Translations under genes and position numbers: made by a program
The notes under the pieces: model-generated
Seen by the model: the letters and a program-made list of their open reading frames with translations, nothing else
What the model was told of the DNA's origin: nothing
The model's database searches: none
Shown: positions 8,336 to 17,402 of the stretch, one piece after another
Numbering within the stretch: position 1 is the stretch's first letter
Layout of the letters: every line of letters begins with the position of its first letter
Virus record (IMG/VR): IMGVR_UViG_3300047562_000437
Coordinates: 1-27,295 of that record
Length of the DNA: 27,295 nt
From: a virus
Direction: 5' to 3' (one strand)

Positions 8336-11300
8336 CACTCAATCACCCAACTACCAGCATCATCGAACGCCTCGGCCAGCTTGAGCACGCCCGAAGAATT
8401 CGTGGGCATGTGGACCGCCTCAATCGTAAAGGCGCCTTCTTCGTCAGGCGTCACTCGCTCGATCTGATAGGTGCGCACTTGCGTGCCAACCTTCTTGACC
8501 GTGAATACCACTCCGGCAGGGGTGGCTGTGCCATCGCTGCTGATCACGAGATTGGTATCAACTGGGGGGCTGCCTTCAGTGCCATCCCATGCGATGACCT
8601 CATAGGTGCCAGGGAATAGCGGTTTGGTGCTGACCACAGTCCCCTGCGCCGTGACTACGCCATTGTTGAACTCGTCATATTGGGTTTCGTCCATCGCCAC
8701 TCGGATGTAGTCGCTAGGGCCGAACTTCGCCAGGGCGCCTTCGTGGGTAGTGCGGAAGCTGATCACATGCGTTGGGATGCGGCGCATCCTTACAACAAAC
8801 TTGGCCGCGTCGATCGCCTGCTGGCGATTTGTCACGTAGTCGGACAGGTCCAGCGATTCGATCGGATCGGTTGCGCTGCCGTTGGGGGCCTGCTCACGCA
8901 CCAGCACCTCACGCTCAGTTGGGAAGATGCCTGGGTTGCTCAGATCACTGCTGGCCCGCTCTTCCCGATAACTGACTGAGACCTGAATCGGCTCCCGCTC
9001 TTCAGGTTCGAGATATTGCAGCTTGAAGCTGCCCTCAACGATGTTGCCTGCGGTGAATAGGCCTTTGATTGACACGGCATCGAACTGCAGGGCCGGACGG
9101 AGATAAAACTTGCCGTCAGCCTCGCCGAAGGTCAGCAGATTGGCAGCTGCGACATCGGCGGCCCATTGGCGCAGGTTGACGCGATCGGCCTGCACACCGT
9201 CGAAGAAGTATTTGCGGCTGTAGCACCAGTCAGCCGCAGCAGTGAAGGAAACGAAATCGACCATGCTGTCCTTGATCAGATCGCCAGCGCCGTAGGTGGT
9301 GTTGGTCATCAGATCGAGCAGCACATCAGGGAAAAGGTGGGTAGGCCCCAGCGTCTGGCCAGCCCGCAGCCTTCTGCAGGTTTTGCCGCCGGTCACGTAG
9401 CAGCTGAACTGCCCAAACTGCTGCCATTCGACAGAAGAGAGCACGTTGATGCCCACCAGGGCCAGGTCGTCATAGACCGGGGCCGGGCTGTTGGGCACAA
9501 TCTCATTCACATAAACCACCTCATGCTCAGGGCCGCTATCAGCGGATGACTTGATCTCTTCAAAGATGAAGGACTCAGCGAGCTTGCCCCAGGTGTCGAT
9601 GTAGGAATAGTCCCCGTTGGGAAAGTCGATGTTGTCTGTTCGTGGGTAGGAGAGGGTGCCCTTGCTCAGTTCGCGTCGGCCGGTGGGTATGGCGAAGGTG
9701 TCCGCTGATTTGGTGATAGAGGTGCCGTCGAAAACCACAGTGACGCCACCAACCTCGGAAACGGTCTGCCTAGTGCCAAGGCTTGCCTCAAGAACGTAGA
9801 GATTGCCGATGCTGGTGTTGCGCACCTCATAGCCGGAGTAGGGCTCGATCTGGAATTCCCACTGCTTGACCGAAGGCATGTTCAACTGGATGTAGTTGAA
9901 GACGTTCTGCTGCGTTGCGCCACGCACGCCGTAGGCATTGCTCAGCTTGGTGAAAGCCGCCTCTGAACCAGCCTCTCGGTAGTAGATCGCAAAGAAGCTG
10001 TAACGCTCAACCGGGGCGCTCAGGATGTTCGATTGGTAGACGTCCGTCTGGAGGACGCTGCCCTGTTCGACAATGTCGTTCCTGTAGTCAAGGCAAGCCC
10101 TGTTGTCACACTCTTCGTAGCTGAGCGCTTCGCGGAAGTTCGTGAGTCCGCTGATGCGGATGCCTAGCCGTGAACGGATGCCAAGCTCAACGCCTTGGCA
10201 TGGCCGTGTTGTGGAGATGCTGGCGATTGCACAGCGCAAGATGTGACCGTCTGTCGTTGCGACGTTGCGCCATTCGCGCAGCGAGAAATCGGTGTTGACC
10301 CATGTGAGGCCTGATGTCTCGATGTTCGCCTGGCTGTTGGTGCTGACTGATCCTGTGCGCACCGTTCTGAATGTGGCTGTGATCGGGTTGCCGCTGCCGC
10401 TGGCGATGTCAGCCTCAGAGATGAAAACGCCAGGGCTGCGGGAATCGCAAACGGCCAAGCCAGAACCGATCTTGTAGAGCTCGCCAATCACGAGGGAATC
10501 GTCCCAGGCCTTTTGGCGGCCTGCGACAGTAGAGGCGACATCGCCTGCGTTTTCGATGTAGGCCTTTTTGGCGTTGAACTTGAGATCGCGAGTGATGGAA
10601 ATCACCGAAGCTGCGGTTTCGTCAACTGCGGCTACGCCAGAGCCTCGGATCTTGAAGGTCGGCCTGAAGCGGGTGTTCGTGGTGGTGATGTTTGAAATCG
10701 TGCCCCCACCGCCAGCAATGCTCACGGCAGTGACCAGCCCATCTGCATTTGTAGTGACATTCAGGGTCGGGGCGCTGATTGTGCCACCTGTTTCAAACTG
10801 CTGCCTTGTCCTGCTCCTTACCAAAACCTTCAATGTGTACTTGACGACAACGTCATCCTCTGGATCACTGGCGGTGAGAGGATTCCGCCACTTCAGCTGG
10901 AATCGCGCGGACTTCAGAGTTTCTAGGTCTTCGTTGATCGTGTCAGTTGAATCGTCGTCGTTGTAGAAGCCGGTGATATTGAACGATATGGTGACATTCA
11001 GGTTGCCCTTGCCATTGGCGTCAACCGTAACGCTGTTGACCGTAGTCGAGATCTTGCTTTCAAGTGTGGCAATGGAAGCTGACTGGTCTCTTGTGTTGTC
11101 ATAGATGTTGTTCCAGCGTCTGCTGCTGGGCTTTGTGTAGACGCCGGCGCCGTCTTTGATGATCGTCTTTTTCTCTAGCACCCAGTCGCTAGTGTTCTGC
11201 AGGTTCTTCAGATCTCTGCTGAAGGCTGTGTTCTTATCGCTGCTGGCGAAGAGGGTGTAGCTGGTGGAGCCGCCAATGCTCCCCAGCCCGCTAGACGTGA

Positions 11301-12267
11301 TGCCGCTGCGCGATCCAAAGAATGCACGCATCTTGAGCCGCTGCGCCCATGCCGCGTCATCAACGATGCACTTCACCTTGGCATCGCCATCATCGCCTTC
11401 AGGGATCAGCTGAGCGCGGACCTGTGGCGCAAAGATGGGATTGATGCGCATCCCAAAGTCGTTGCCACACAAGGCGTAAACGCCGAAGGTGGTCTGGTTG
11501 TTGGGGCGGGTAGCTGAGCAGAAATCAGGCTGCCATGCGCCATTGCGCCAAACTCTGAAAACATCGCCGCCGCCATCGTTCTCAGCGTTGCCTGGATCAG
11601 TCGCTGCATTGCGGCCAAAGATCTGATCCCCTGAAGCGATGCGGGTAGTCAGTCCGCCGTCATAGCGGCCATAGACCGCCAGCCGTGAGCCGACTTGATT
11701 GGCTGCGGTATTGCCGAAGTCGTAGCTGGTGAGTGTGTTGCCGCCTGATGCGAAGTTGCCTGCATCTATGGCGCTGATTGGGCCCTCGCCAATCAGGAAG
11801 ATCGCACGCAACAGCTGAGAACCGCCAAGGCTGTAGATCTGGCTCCACAGCATTGGGGTCGAGACCCTAACGCCGCCGTAGGTTGTACCAGAGATGGCTT
11901 CGCGCAGGGCATAGACCACAGGCACGATGCTGCCCAGGGTCGTGATGTCCTGAGTGCTGTCGAAGCCATAGCGAGGGGTGAAGCGCTCGTTCTCTGTCCG
12001 TGCCTGGCCCCCACGGGCCCGTTCTTTGAGCTGAGCAGGCCTGCCGCCACTTGAGTCAGGGAGGGAAGGCTTGAGGAATGTGGCAGCGATCTGGAAGCCA
12101 ACGCTGATCACGCTGAGCGCGATCGCAATGATCACTTCAGTGCCAGCGACCACTGCAGGTTCAGGCTGTTCGCTGGCCCGCTTCCGCACCTCACACAGGA
12201 AAATCTCGAACTGCTCTTCTGTCAGCCCCAGCAGTTCAGCTAGATAGCGATCAGAAGGCAGCATCAT
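8335..12267 (-). CDS. Central tail tip (gpJ-like) host-specificity protein
   Basis: At 1310 residues this is the largest tail-tip protein. Its place after the tape measure, the gpL-like protein and the peptidase matches lambda gpJ, which closes the tube and binds the receptor. Residues about 44-65 form one strongly hydrophobic segment (VIIAIALSVISVGFQIAATF), as in lambda gpI or the starts of gpJ relatives; no separate gpI gene is present, so the two may be fused here. Next comes RYGFDSTQDITTLGSIVPVV and YGGVRVSTPML, a pattern I know from gpJ-type proteins. The C-terminal third has phage-tail-protein strands and ends QIERVTPDEEGAFTIEAVHM. The start overlaps the peptidase stop (ATGA at 12264-12267); a second ATG follows immediately. 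Confidence 0.82.
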   Translation of the reverse strand: MMLPSDRYLAELLGLTEEQFEIFLCEVRKRASEQPEPAVVAGTEVIIAIALSVISVGFQIAATFLKPSLPDSSGGRPAQLKERARGGQARTENERFTPRYGFDSTQDITTLGSIVPVVYALREAISGTTYGGVRVSTPMLWSQIYSLGGSQLLRAIFLIGEGPISAIDAGNFASGGNTLTSYDFGNTAANQVGSRLAVYGRYDGGLTTRIASGDQIFGRNAATDPGNAENDGGGDVFRVWRNGAWQPDFCSATRPNNQTTFGVYALCGNDFGMRINPIFAPQVRAQLIPEGDDGDAKVKCIVDDAAWAQRLKMRAFFGSRSGITSSGLGSIGGSTSYTLFASSDKNTAFSRDLKNLQNTSDWVLEKKTIIKDGAGVYTKPSSRRWNNIYDNTRDQSASIATLESKISTTVNSVTVDANGKGNLNVTISFNITGFYNDDDSTDTINEDLETLKSARFQLKWRNPLTASDPEDDVVVKYTLKVLVRSRTRQQFETGGTISAPTLNVTTNADGLVTAVSIAGGGGTISNITTTNTRFRPTFKIRGSGVAAVDETAASVISITRDLKFNAKKAYIENAGDVASTVAGRQKAWDDSLVIGELYKIGSGLAVCDSRSPGVFISEADIASGSGNPITATFRTVRTGSVSTNSQANIETSGLTWVNTDFSLREWRNVATTDGHILRCAIASISTTRPCQGVELGIRSRLGIRISGLTNFREALSYEECDNRACLDYRNDIVEQGSVLQTDVYQSNILSAPVERYSFFAIYYREAGSEAAFTKLSNAYGVRGATQQNVFNYIQLNMPSVKQWEFQIEPYSGYEVRNTSIGNLYVLEASLGTRQTVSEVGGVTVVFDGTSITKSADTFAIPTGRRELSKGTLSYPRTDNIDFPNGDYSYIDTWGKLAESFIFEEIKSSADSGPEHEVVYVNEIVPNSPAPVYDDLALVGINVLSSVEWQQFGQFSCYVTGGKTCRRLRAGQTLGPTHLFPDVLLDLMTNTTYGAGDLIKDSMVDFVSFTAAADWCYSRKYFFDGVQADRVNLRQWAADVAAANLLTFGEADGKFYLRPALQFDAVSIKGLFTAGNIVEGSFKLQYLEPEEREPIQVSVSYREERASSDLSNPGIFPTEREVLVREQAPNGSATDPIESLDLSDYVTNRQQAIDAAKFVVRMRRIPTHVISFRTTHEGALAKFGPSDYIRVAMDETQYDEFNNGVVTAQGTVVSTKPLFPGTYEVIAWDGTEGSPPVDTNLVISSDGTATPAGVVFTVKKVGTQVRTYQIERVTPDEEGAFTIEAVHMPTNSSGVLKLAEAFDDAGSWVIE

Positions 12268-12638
12268 TGAAAAACGTAGAAATGAAGGGTGGGCATGTAA
12301 GAAAGCGGCACCCAGCGAACGCCACGCTTGTGATGCACCAAAAGCAGCCCATCATCAACAACGATACCGACGCCAAGGCCTGCAGGGCCGTTGCGGAATA
12401 GCGTGACTGCGTGCTCCTGCGGTTTCTCCAGCTGCAGCGTTGCGTCATTCCATAACATCTCAAGCTCGCCCCAGCGTTTCTGCCTGGCCAGCTCAAGCCA
12501 GTAACCGTTGAACTCTGGGTGATCAATGCCGGCATCGTCGAGGATGTGCCAAACCATCAGCAAGCAGTCCGCTGCTTTGCCGTGCTCAGGATCAGCTCCA
12601 AACTCATGTGGCAGGCCGATCCAACGCTTCCAGTCCAT
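12264..12638 (-). CDS. NlpC/P60-like tail-associated cell-wall peptidase
   Basis: The product is 124 residues. NlpC/P60 cysteine peptidases cut peptide cross-links in peptidoglycan, and tail versions open a hole for DNA entry. Residues 20-28 (GKAADCLLM) carry a likely nucleophile C25 at the start of a helix, the usual place in this fold. The later segment GLGVGIVVDDGLLLVHHKRGV has histidines at 102-103, where the catalytic histidine is expected. The order gpL-like, peptidase, gpJ-like equals lambda L-K-J, but lambda gpK also has an N-terminal JAB metalloprotease domain that is absent here. The third polar residue of the triad cannot be assigned by eye. It is joined to both neighbours by stop/start overlaps. 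Confidence 0.72.
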   Translation of the reverse strand: MDWKRWIGLPHEFGADPEHGKAADCLLMVWHILDDAGIDHPEFNGYWLELARQKRWGELEMLWNDATLQLEKPQEHAVTLFRNGPAGLGVGIVVDDGLLLVHHKRGVRWVPLSYMPTLHFYVFQ

Positions 12639-13111
12639 CAGCTGATAACCAGGCTGCCGGTGCTAGGCAGAGCCCCCACAAGGCCGGTAGTCAGACGCCT
12701 GCGCGGAACATTGCTCTTGGTGGCATCCAATGGGCTTGAGAGCTTCAGGATGATGCGCTCAGTGTCCATTTCATACTGTGCGATGCGCCAAAGCTCAGTG
12801 CGCACCAGTACGTCATCGGCAAAGTTGACTGGCACCAAGCTGACGGTTTTGACCTCCAGCAGCCAGCGGCTCTGAACGGCCTCAGCGAACAGGTTGACCG
12901 TCAGCTGATCAAGGCCGGCCACCAGGCTGGAGTCACTGCGATCGCCGCCTCTACTGCCTGCGCCAAGGGTGTAAGCGAAGGGGGCGTAGAGGTAGGTTAC
13001 GCCTGAGTAGTCGCGCGATTGATTGATGCTGAAGTTCTGGTATGCGTAGATGGTCGGCGTGCCGTTCTGCTCCAGAAACCTGGCGTAGTTGACAAAGGCA
13101 AAGGTATTCAT
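12638..13111 (-). CDS. Minor tail protein (gpL/gpM position)
   Basis: The product is 157 residues between the tape measure and the peptidase, the slot of lambda gpM and gpL. The C-terminal stretch ILKLSSPLDATKSNVPRRRL resembles the gpL motif in which a strand and SPLD precede a PRR segment. Lambda gpL continues into a cysteine-containing metal-cluster domain; this protein has no cysteine at all, so if it is a gpL relative it lacks that module. The middle (VNLFAEAVQSRWLLEVKTVSLVPV) is beta-like. It probably caps the tape measure at the tail tip. Starts and stops overlap both neighbours as TGATG. Confidence 0.65.
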   Translation of the reverse strand: MNTFAFVNYARFLEQNGTPTIYAYQNFSINQSRDYSGVTYLYAPFAYTLGAGSRGGDRSDSSLVAGLDQLTVNLFAEAVQSRWLLEVKTVSLVPVNFADDVLVRTELWRIAQYEMDTERIILKLSSPLDATKSNVPRRRLTTGLVGALPSTGSLVIS

Positions 13112-15747
13112 CAGCCGATTCCGACGCGCTTACGGGTTCTGACTGAGTTTTGCAGCGCTGCCAAGGTGAGAGTCCTTCCACGTTCTGCCGCCTCCGTCAT
13201 GCCCTTGCGGTGCTGCTCTGCTGTGACGTATTCGACGCCGTTGATCACCTGCGACTCATAACGCACATCCAAGGGCTTGGGATTGTTGAGGGCTGCGATG
13301 GTTTCGCGTTCGCTGCGCTCCATCATCATCCGCTCAGTGGTCTTCGTGAAGGGGATCGAGGCAGATCCAAGCTGTGCGAAGCCGGCATCTGCAGGGCCCT
13401 GGCCATCGGCCAAGCCAGCCATCACTGAGCCCATCTTTGAGAACGGGATGATCGCCTCAGGCTCGCCACCTTCCCCAACCATGGCGAGGGTGGGCCTGGT
13501 GACAATGCCGCCAGCAGCAAAGCCAGGGATGAAACCACCAGCCTGAAAACCACCAAGTTGATAGGGGTTGGCCCCTAGTGTGCCGACTGATGAGCTAAGG
13601 CCAAGACCTGCGCCGGATACTGGGGTGCCGCTGATGTCGATCGCGCCAGAGCTGCCAAGAGCCCCAGCGCCGGTCAAGCTGCTGGCGCTGCTGAAGATCT
13701 TGGAAAGCGATTCGAGGATCGTGATCGTGATCAACTGAGCGATGATCTGCTGCGCCATCTCCAAGAATGCGTCAGCAGTCGCCTGGAAGAAATTTGCCAG
13801 CGCTTCCTTCGCGGTCATGCTGCCGGAGATCAAACCGCGGAATGAATCACTGAAAGCGCGGCCCATGCTCTCAGCAGCACCGCGGACCACATTGAGAGGG
13901 TTTACCAGTTCATCTAGGCGATCGCGCGCCTCTTGAATTGTGCTGGCCAGCCCACTAGCGAAGCCGCCCTCAGCTCCAAAATCCATAGCCTCCAGAGCAT
14001 CGGCCGCGGCCTGCTTTGCTTCGCTTGCCTGCAGTTCACCTAGCTTCAAGAGCCGGTCAATGTCGGCCTGCTGGCCTAGTGCGTTGAGAAACTGCTGAGC
14101 TAGCCCGGTCCCTTGCTCATTGACCAGACCTTCAAACATCAGGCGATCGCCGCTCAGCTCCCGCAATTCGAGGATCTTTTGCTTGAGATTCTCCCCTTCG
14201 TCTGTGACGTTATTGAGAGCCTCTTGATATTCCCGCTCGATTGCCTGCCGCGCGGTTTCGCCTAAGCCTTGAGTGCTCAGGTTGACGTCGCGGATGCGGC
14301 GCTTGAGATCTTCGGCCAACTCATTGCCGCGTTCTAAGGCGGTATTGAAGTCTTTGGCCGCTTTTTCGGCGGCTTTCTCTGCGTCGGTCTTGCCCTTTTT
14401 CTTTTTCTCTGCCTCTGCCGCAGCTGCAGCACCGTCAGCACCGCCACCAGCAAGAACTGGGGGAACCCTGGATGCGACTGCCTCACCGGCGGCAACATCT
14501 CTTCTCAGCCGATCCAGCTCAGCCCTAAGGCTGGCCAGGTTGGTGCCTGCTGCGCTTCGAGGGCCCGCCCCACCTCCGGCTGTGCCAGCTCTTTGTGATT
14601 GCTTTAACTCAGCGAGGCTGATCTCTTGCTGGAGTTCGACGATGCGATTGCGAGCCTTTGCCAGATCGCCAGCACCTCCCCCTTTTGCAGCTGTGCCAAG
14701 AGATTGTGAGAGCTTCTGGCTTTCTGTGCGATAGCTGCCCAGCGCTACAGCTGCCGCCGTGATGCCTGCTGCCAGTGCAATCCATGGGCCAGCAGCAACC
14801 AGCGAGGCGAACGCAGCTGACGTGCTGATTGCGATCACGCCCTGCATTGCAAACTTCAAAGCGACAAAGCCGCCAGTGAGGCCAACAAGGGCCGACGCAA
14901 ACGCCTTGACAGGATTTGGCAGGCTGTTGATCACAGGCAACAGCTGATTGCCAGTCACGTCTGCCGCAGTGGTCAGCGTTGCGATGAGAGGCTTTAGGGC
15001 GTCTTCAATAAGGGGGCCAAGGCCTTTCTGGACGTCATAGACCTTCTCCCCAAGCGTGTCGAGTGATCCAGCAAGGCCAGCAGCGGCCGCCACTGAAGCG
15101 CCGCCATATTGCTTCTCAAGCTCTTTGAAAATCAACTCCTGTGCCTTGGCCACCTGGCCCGTGTTCTCAAGCTCCTTAATCAGATCCTTCTGTGCGTCTG
15201 TGAACTGGATACCAGATCTAGCGAGAGCCGAAACACCTTGAGTAGGTGCGTTCAACGCCTTGGCAAGCTGTAGCAGTACCTGCTGGACGTCGGTGCCAGA
15301 GATCTGAGCGACATCAGAGGCCGCCCTTGCGACACGCTCGTATTGCTTAACGCCGATGTTGCCGAAAGATGTCAACAGGGCAAAGCCCTTGTTGAAATCT
15401 TCCTCGTTGAAGAGCGTTTGCTCGCCAAGATCTGAGGCAATCTTCTTGAGTGGCTCAAGGCTGCCGGGGGCGCCATTGCCCAAGTTTTTGAGGCCCCTCT
15501 CAAGCGCAAGGATGTCGGCCTGATAGCTGGCAAACGTATCGGCAACACCTTTCAAGGCGCCACCAGCTGCCAAAGCAGTCAATGCACCAGTGAGAACGCC
15601 GAAACCACCAGCCAGACCGCCGACAGCGTTCTGCAGATTCTTGACCTGGCCGGTCACTCCCTGCATGGAGTTGCCGAGCCTGCGGATGTTGTTCTCGCCT
15701 TGAACGTCCGCCTTAATGCGCAACAGCGCGTCGAGGTTCATCGCCAT
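13111..15747 (-). CDS. Tail tape measure protein
   Basis: This 878-residue protein sets tail length and is expelled ahead of the DNA. The start is helical and coiled-coil-like (IRRLGNSMQGVTGQVKNLQ). Two long hydrophobic stretches lie at about 280-345 (ASALVGLTGGFVALKFAMQ and WIALAAGITAAAVALGSY), a charged lysine-rich region near 445-480 is followed by helices to about 690, and a glycine-rich C-terminal part contains GGIVTRPTLAMVGEGGEPEA, a hallmark of tape measures. At roughly 1.5 angstrom per residue this predicts a tail of about 130 nm (inference). Its ATG directly abuts the stop of the frameshifted GT reading frame. A strong AAGGAGG sits 6 bases upstream; a second ATG is two codons in. Confidence 0.93.
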   Translation of the reverse strand: MAMNLDALLRIKADVQGENNIRRLGNSMQGVTGQVKNLQNAVGGLAGGFGVLTGALTALAAGGALKGVADTFASYQADILALERGLKNLGNGAPGSLEPLKKIASDLGEQTLFNEEDFNKGFALLTSFGNIGVKQYERVARAASDVAQISGTDVQQVLLQLAKALNAPTQGVSALARSGIQFTDAQKDLIKELENTGQVAKAQELIFKELEKQYGGASVAAAAGLAGSLDTLGEKVYDVQKGLGPLIEDALKPLIATLTTAADVTGNQLLPVINSLPNPVKAFASALVGLTGGFVALKFAMQGVIAISTSAAFASLVAAGPWIALAAGITAAAVALGSYRTESQKLSQSLGTAAKGGGAGDLAKARNRIVELQQEISLAELKQSQRAGTAGGGAGPRSAAGTNLASLRAELDRLRRDVAAGEAVASRVPPVLAGGGADGAAAAAEAEKKKKGKTDAEKAAEKAAKDFNTALERGNELAEDLKRRIRDVNLSTQGLGETARQAIEREYQEALNNVTDEGENLKQKILELRELSGDRLMFEGLVNEQGTGLAQQFLNALGQQADIDRLLKLGELQASEAKQAAADALEAMDFGAEGGFASGLASTIQEARDRLDELVNPLNVVRGAAESMGRAFSDSFRGLISGSMTAKEALANFFQATADAFLEMAQQIIAQLITITILESLSKIFSSASSLTGAGALGSSGAIDISGTPVSGAGLGLSSSVGTLGANPYQLGGFQAGGFIPGFAAGGIVTRPTLAMVGEGGEPEAIIPFSKMGSVMAGLADGQGPADAGFAQLGSASIPFTKTTERMMMERSERETIAALNNPKPLDVRYESQVINGVEYVTAEQHRKGMTEAAERGRTLTLAALQNSVRTRKRVGIG

Positions 15748-16071
15748 CTATCGCCTCCTTTTGCTGACCACATTCAAGACGCCCGCTTCCATGAGCTGCA
15801 AATCCTCCAGGACAGAGCGGGGGTCTTCTACTTCGTAAAGTCTAAGGAGCCAATGCACGGCTCCATAGTCGAGCCCGATCAGGCCGGCCATGCTTGTGCG
15901 CCATTGCGTCTGACAGCGGATGAACAGCTGCACGGACTCCCAGTTTTCGGGCAGCACTTCGAAGTGTTTTGAATCTTCGCTGGCGGGCAGGGCCACACCT
16001 AACGCAGCTGCATCCTCTTGCGTGTGATCGTCAACGCCGCCAGCGGCCCAGTGCTCAGCGGCTCCAATTAG
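15748..16071 (-). CDS. GT-type tail assembly chaperone extension (read by -1 frameshift)
   Basis: This is the T part of the G/GT pair, read in the -1 frame from gene G. From the slip site at 16071 the frame is open without a stop and adds about 107 residues to G: LIGAAEHWAAGG, then a GTG-headed stretch ALPASEDSKHFEVLPENW and SVQLFIRCQTQWRTSMAGLI. The tQWR-x(4)-GLIGLDY pattern matches the small DUF1799-like family I know at this position. The only alternative start is GTG at 15996, with no ribosome site, which would give 82 residues. In the lambda family the longer product binds the tape measure through its T domain and guides tube assembly. It is not part of the finished virion. Confidence 0.8.
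   Translation of the reverse strand, partial: LIGAAEHWAAGGVDDHTQEDAAALGVALPASEDSKHFEVLPENWESVQLFIRCQTQWRTSMAGLIGLDYGAVHWLLRLYEVEDPRSVLEDLQLMEAGVLNVVSKRRR
15754..15760 (-). promoter_or_regulatory. Strong Shine-Dalgarno of the tape measure gene
   Basis: The minus strand reads AAGGAGG, six bases before the ATG at 15745-15747. It lies inside the last codons of the GT frame. Most other starts in the operon have no recognisable ribosome binding site and rely on overlap with the previous stop, so this start looks independently tuned. It also supports the upstream of the two possible ATG codons. Confidence 0.75.
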
Positions 16072-16412
16072 TTTTTTGCCTTGGCCCCCTGCAGGCTCTT
16101 GAAATAGGTGGTCACGATCGCGGTGGCCAGCATCGGGATGTCGAGCAGGCGATCGAGAGCTGCCTTACTGAAGGGCACCTCTTCGCCATCGTCATCGGTG
16201 ATGCCGGCCCAGCCCACCAGCACTTCACGGGCGATCTCTTGATCGCTGGTTTCTTCGTTCTGAACTGCCTCACCAAGTTCCCGCAGGCGGGACTGACTAA
16301 CGCGGAGGAATTCTCCGTCGAATGTTTGGCGTTGGTGCCGGCCACCATCAACCGGCACATCGAAGCTGATCGGCCAAGTGAAGCGATCGTCTTGCTTCAG
16401 AACAAAAGCCAT
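16068..16412 (-). CDS. Tail assembly chaperone G
   Basis: The product is 114 residues. The start overlaps the major tail protein stop as TGATG. It begins MAFVLKQDDRFTWPISFDVP, a beta opening, and then GGRHQRQTFDGEFLRVSQ, a pattern usual in gpG-like chaperones, followed by helices with a conserved-looking EIAREVLVGWAGITDDDG segment. The stretch W-x-G-I-x-D-D-D-G followed by a PF-S-x-A-L-D-x-L-L-D helix is the classic feature of this family. The last codons, GCA AAA AAC TAA, form a slippery heptamer right at the stop. The G product is thought to coat the tape measure and recruit tail tube subunits. About 221 residues would be made after frameshifting. Confidence 0.85.
   Translation of the reverse strand: MAFVLKQDDRFTWPISFDVPVDGGRHQRQTFDGEFLRVSQSRLRELGEAVQNEETSDQEIAREVLVGWAGITDDDGEEVPFSKAALDRLLDIPMLATAIVTTYFKSLQGAKAKN
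16071..16077 (-). promoter_or_regulatory. Programmed -1 ribosomal frameshift slippery site (A AAA AAC)
   Basis: The minus strand reads A AAA AAC in the 0 frame of gene G, immediately before its TAA stop (16068-16070). It is a canonical X XXY YYZ heptamer. A -1 slip moves ribosomes into the frame of the T-like extension, which is open from here to 15748. Just downstream the sequence contains GCCGC and GCGGC segments that could pair into a stimulatory stem, but I did not fold it. Confidence 0.85.
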
Positions 16413-17341
16413 CAGGTGAATTCAATCTCCAGCTCATCATTGCCGGCATCGGTAGGAGTTGCAATGTATGGCAGATTCAACATCTGAATGCCGTCCTGAT
16501 CGCTGTAGGTGGGGCTGCCCAGGTCAGTCTGTGGCGAGCTGAAGGTGATGATGTTGCCAGCGGTCTGGCCATGCTGGAATGTCAGGTTGCCAGTATCCGA
16601 GCCAGCAGCAGCGCTGAAGTAGTCCTTAGCTGTGATGGTTGGAGCTTCGATGACCACTGTGCCATTGGGCGCCCGGTTGGTGATCAGCACCTCTTTGGTG
16701 CAGCCGATCAGCTCGCGGTAAACCATGTCATTGGACAGATCCATCGAGAACGACTGCAAACAGCCGGCATAGCTGAACAACTGGAATGCTGTGGTGTTGC
16801 CTTCCTTGAAGATGACCGGATCAGCTTGATCGTTGTAGGTGGTACTCGGTGGGGTCACATCACCAGGGGCGTTGTAGATGCCCATGAAGGTGAAGCTGAT
16901 TGTGGGGATCTGGCCCACTTCAGCGTTGATGGTGAAGCTACCGCGGGCACCTGTCAGCTTGTGGCGGATCTGATCGTTGAAGTAGTAGATGGTTGCCGAT
17001 GGGAAGCTGGCGCTCAGCGGGCTGTAGGTCACGCTGGTGCTGGCCACAGTGGCCACATCCATGCCGCAGGCCTCCAGCAGGATGCCATAGGCGGGGGCAG
17101 TGCCTGCAGCTCCAGAACCCGTCAGCTCAACGTCAAAGGTGAGCTCAACCCTTTGGTTGGCCAGTAGCTGCTCTGAATTGCCAAGAAAGGGCCGGATAAT
17201 CTCACGAGTCACCACATCCGACTGCAGGGGTGTGATGCTGATGTTGAGCACCTTGATTGCGTCAGCCCCTGCGGGGCTTGCATCAGTGCCGTATGTCGAT
17301 TCTTTGGCCGCGATGATTAGGCCTTTGCGTGTCAGAGCCAT
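16412..17341 (-). CDS. Major tail (tube) protein
   Basis: The product is 309 residues. It starts MALTRKGLIIAAKESTYGTD, the typical opening of long siphovirus tail tube proteins, and continues with IRPFLGNSEQLLANQRVELT, a strand-rich core, and TGARGSFTINAEVGQIPTIS. Many copies stack as hexamers to form the tube. The gene order (tail terminator, tube, G/GT, tape measure) is exactly that of lambda U-V-G-T-H. The start is ATG, 61 bases after the previous stop, the longest gap in the tail module, and contains a small hairpin. No clear Shine-Dalgarno is visible, although GAGGCTGAG lies just upstream of the start. No Ig-like domain is obvious at the end, which simply finishes TPTDAGNDELEIEFT. Confidence 0.85.
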   Translation of the reverse strand: MALTRKGLIIAAKESTYGTDASPAGADAIKVLNISITPLQSDVVTREIIRPFLGNSEQLLANQRVELTFDVELTGSGAAGTAPAYGILLEACGMDVATVASTSVTYSPLSASFPSATIYYFNDQIRHKLTGARGSFTINAEVGQIPTISFTFMGIYNAPGDVTPPSTTYNDQADPVIFKEGNTTAFQLFSYAGCLQSFSMDLSNDMVYRELIGCTKEVLITNRAPNGTVVIEAPTITAKDYFSAAAGSDTGNLTFQHGQTAGNIITFSSPQTDLGSPTYSDQDGIQMLNLPYIATPTDAGNDELEIEFT

Positions 17342-17364
17342 GGCTCAGCCTCAGCAGGAATTGG

Positions 17365-17381
17365 CCGGCTCTGAACGCCGG
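17365..17381 (-). other. Small hairpin before the major tail protein gene
   Basis: CCGGC and GCCGG flank a 7-base loop in the 61-base gap before the tube gene. There is no T tract on the minus strand, so it is not a normal terminator. It could be a processing or stability element, or chance. Confidence 0.35.
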
Positions 17382-17402
17382 GGTCTCGCCTCATCGTAGC
17401 TA

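Noticed and set aside
14393-14406. Poly-A/G run in the tape measure considered as a slippery site
   Set aside because: It codes for a lysine-rich linker in the middle of a continuous, well-supported frame; no alternative frame opens.
17365-17381. Hairpin before the tube gene considered as a terminator
   Set aside because: Short 5-bp stem and no T tract on the transcribed strand.
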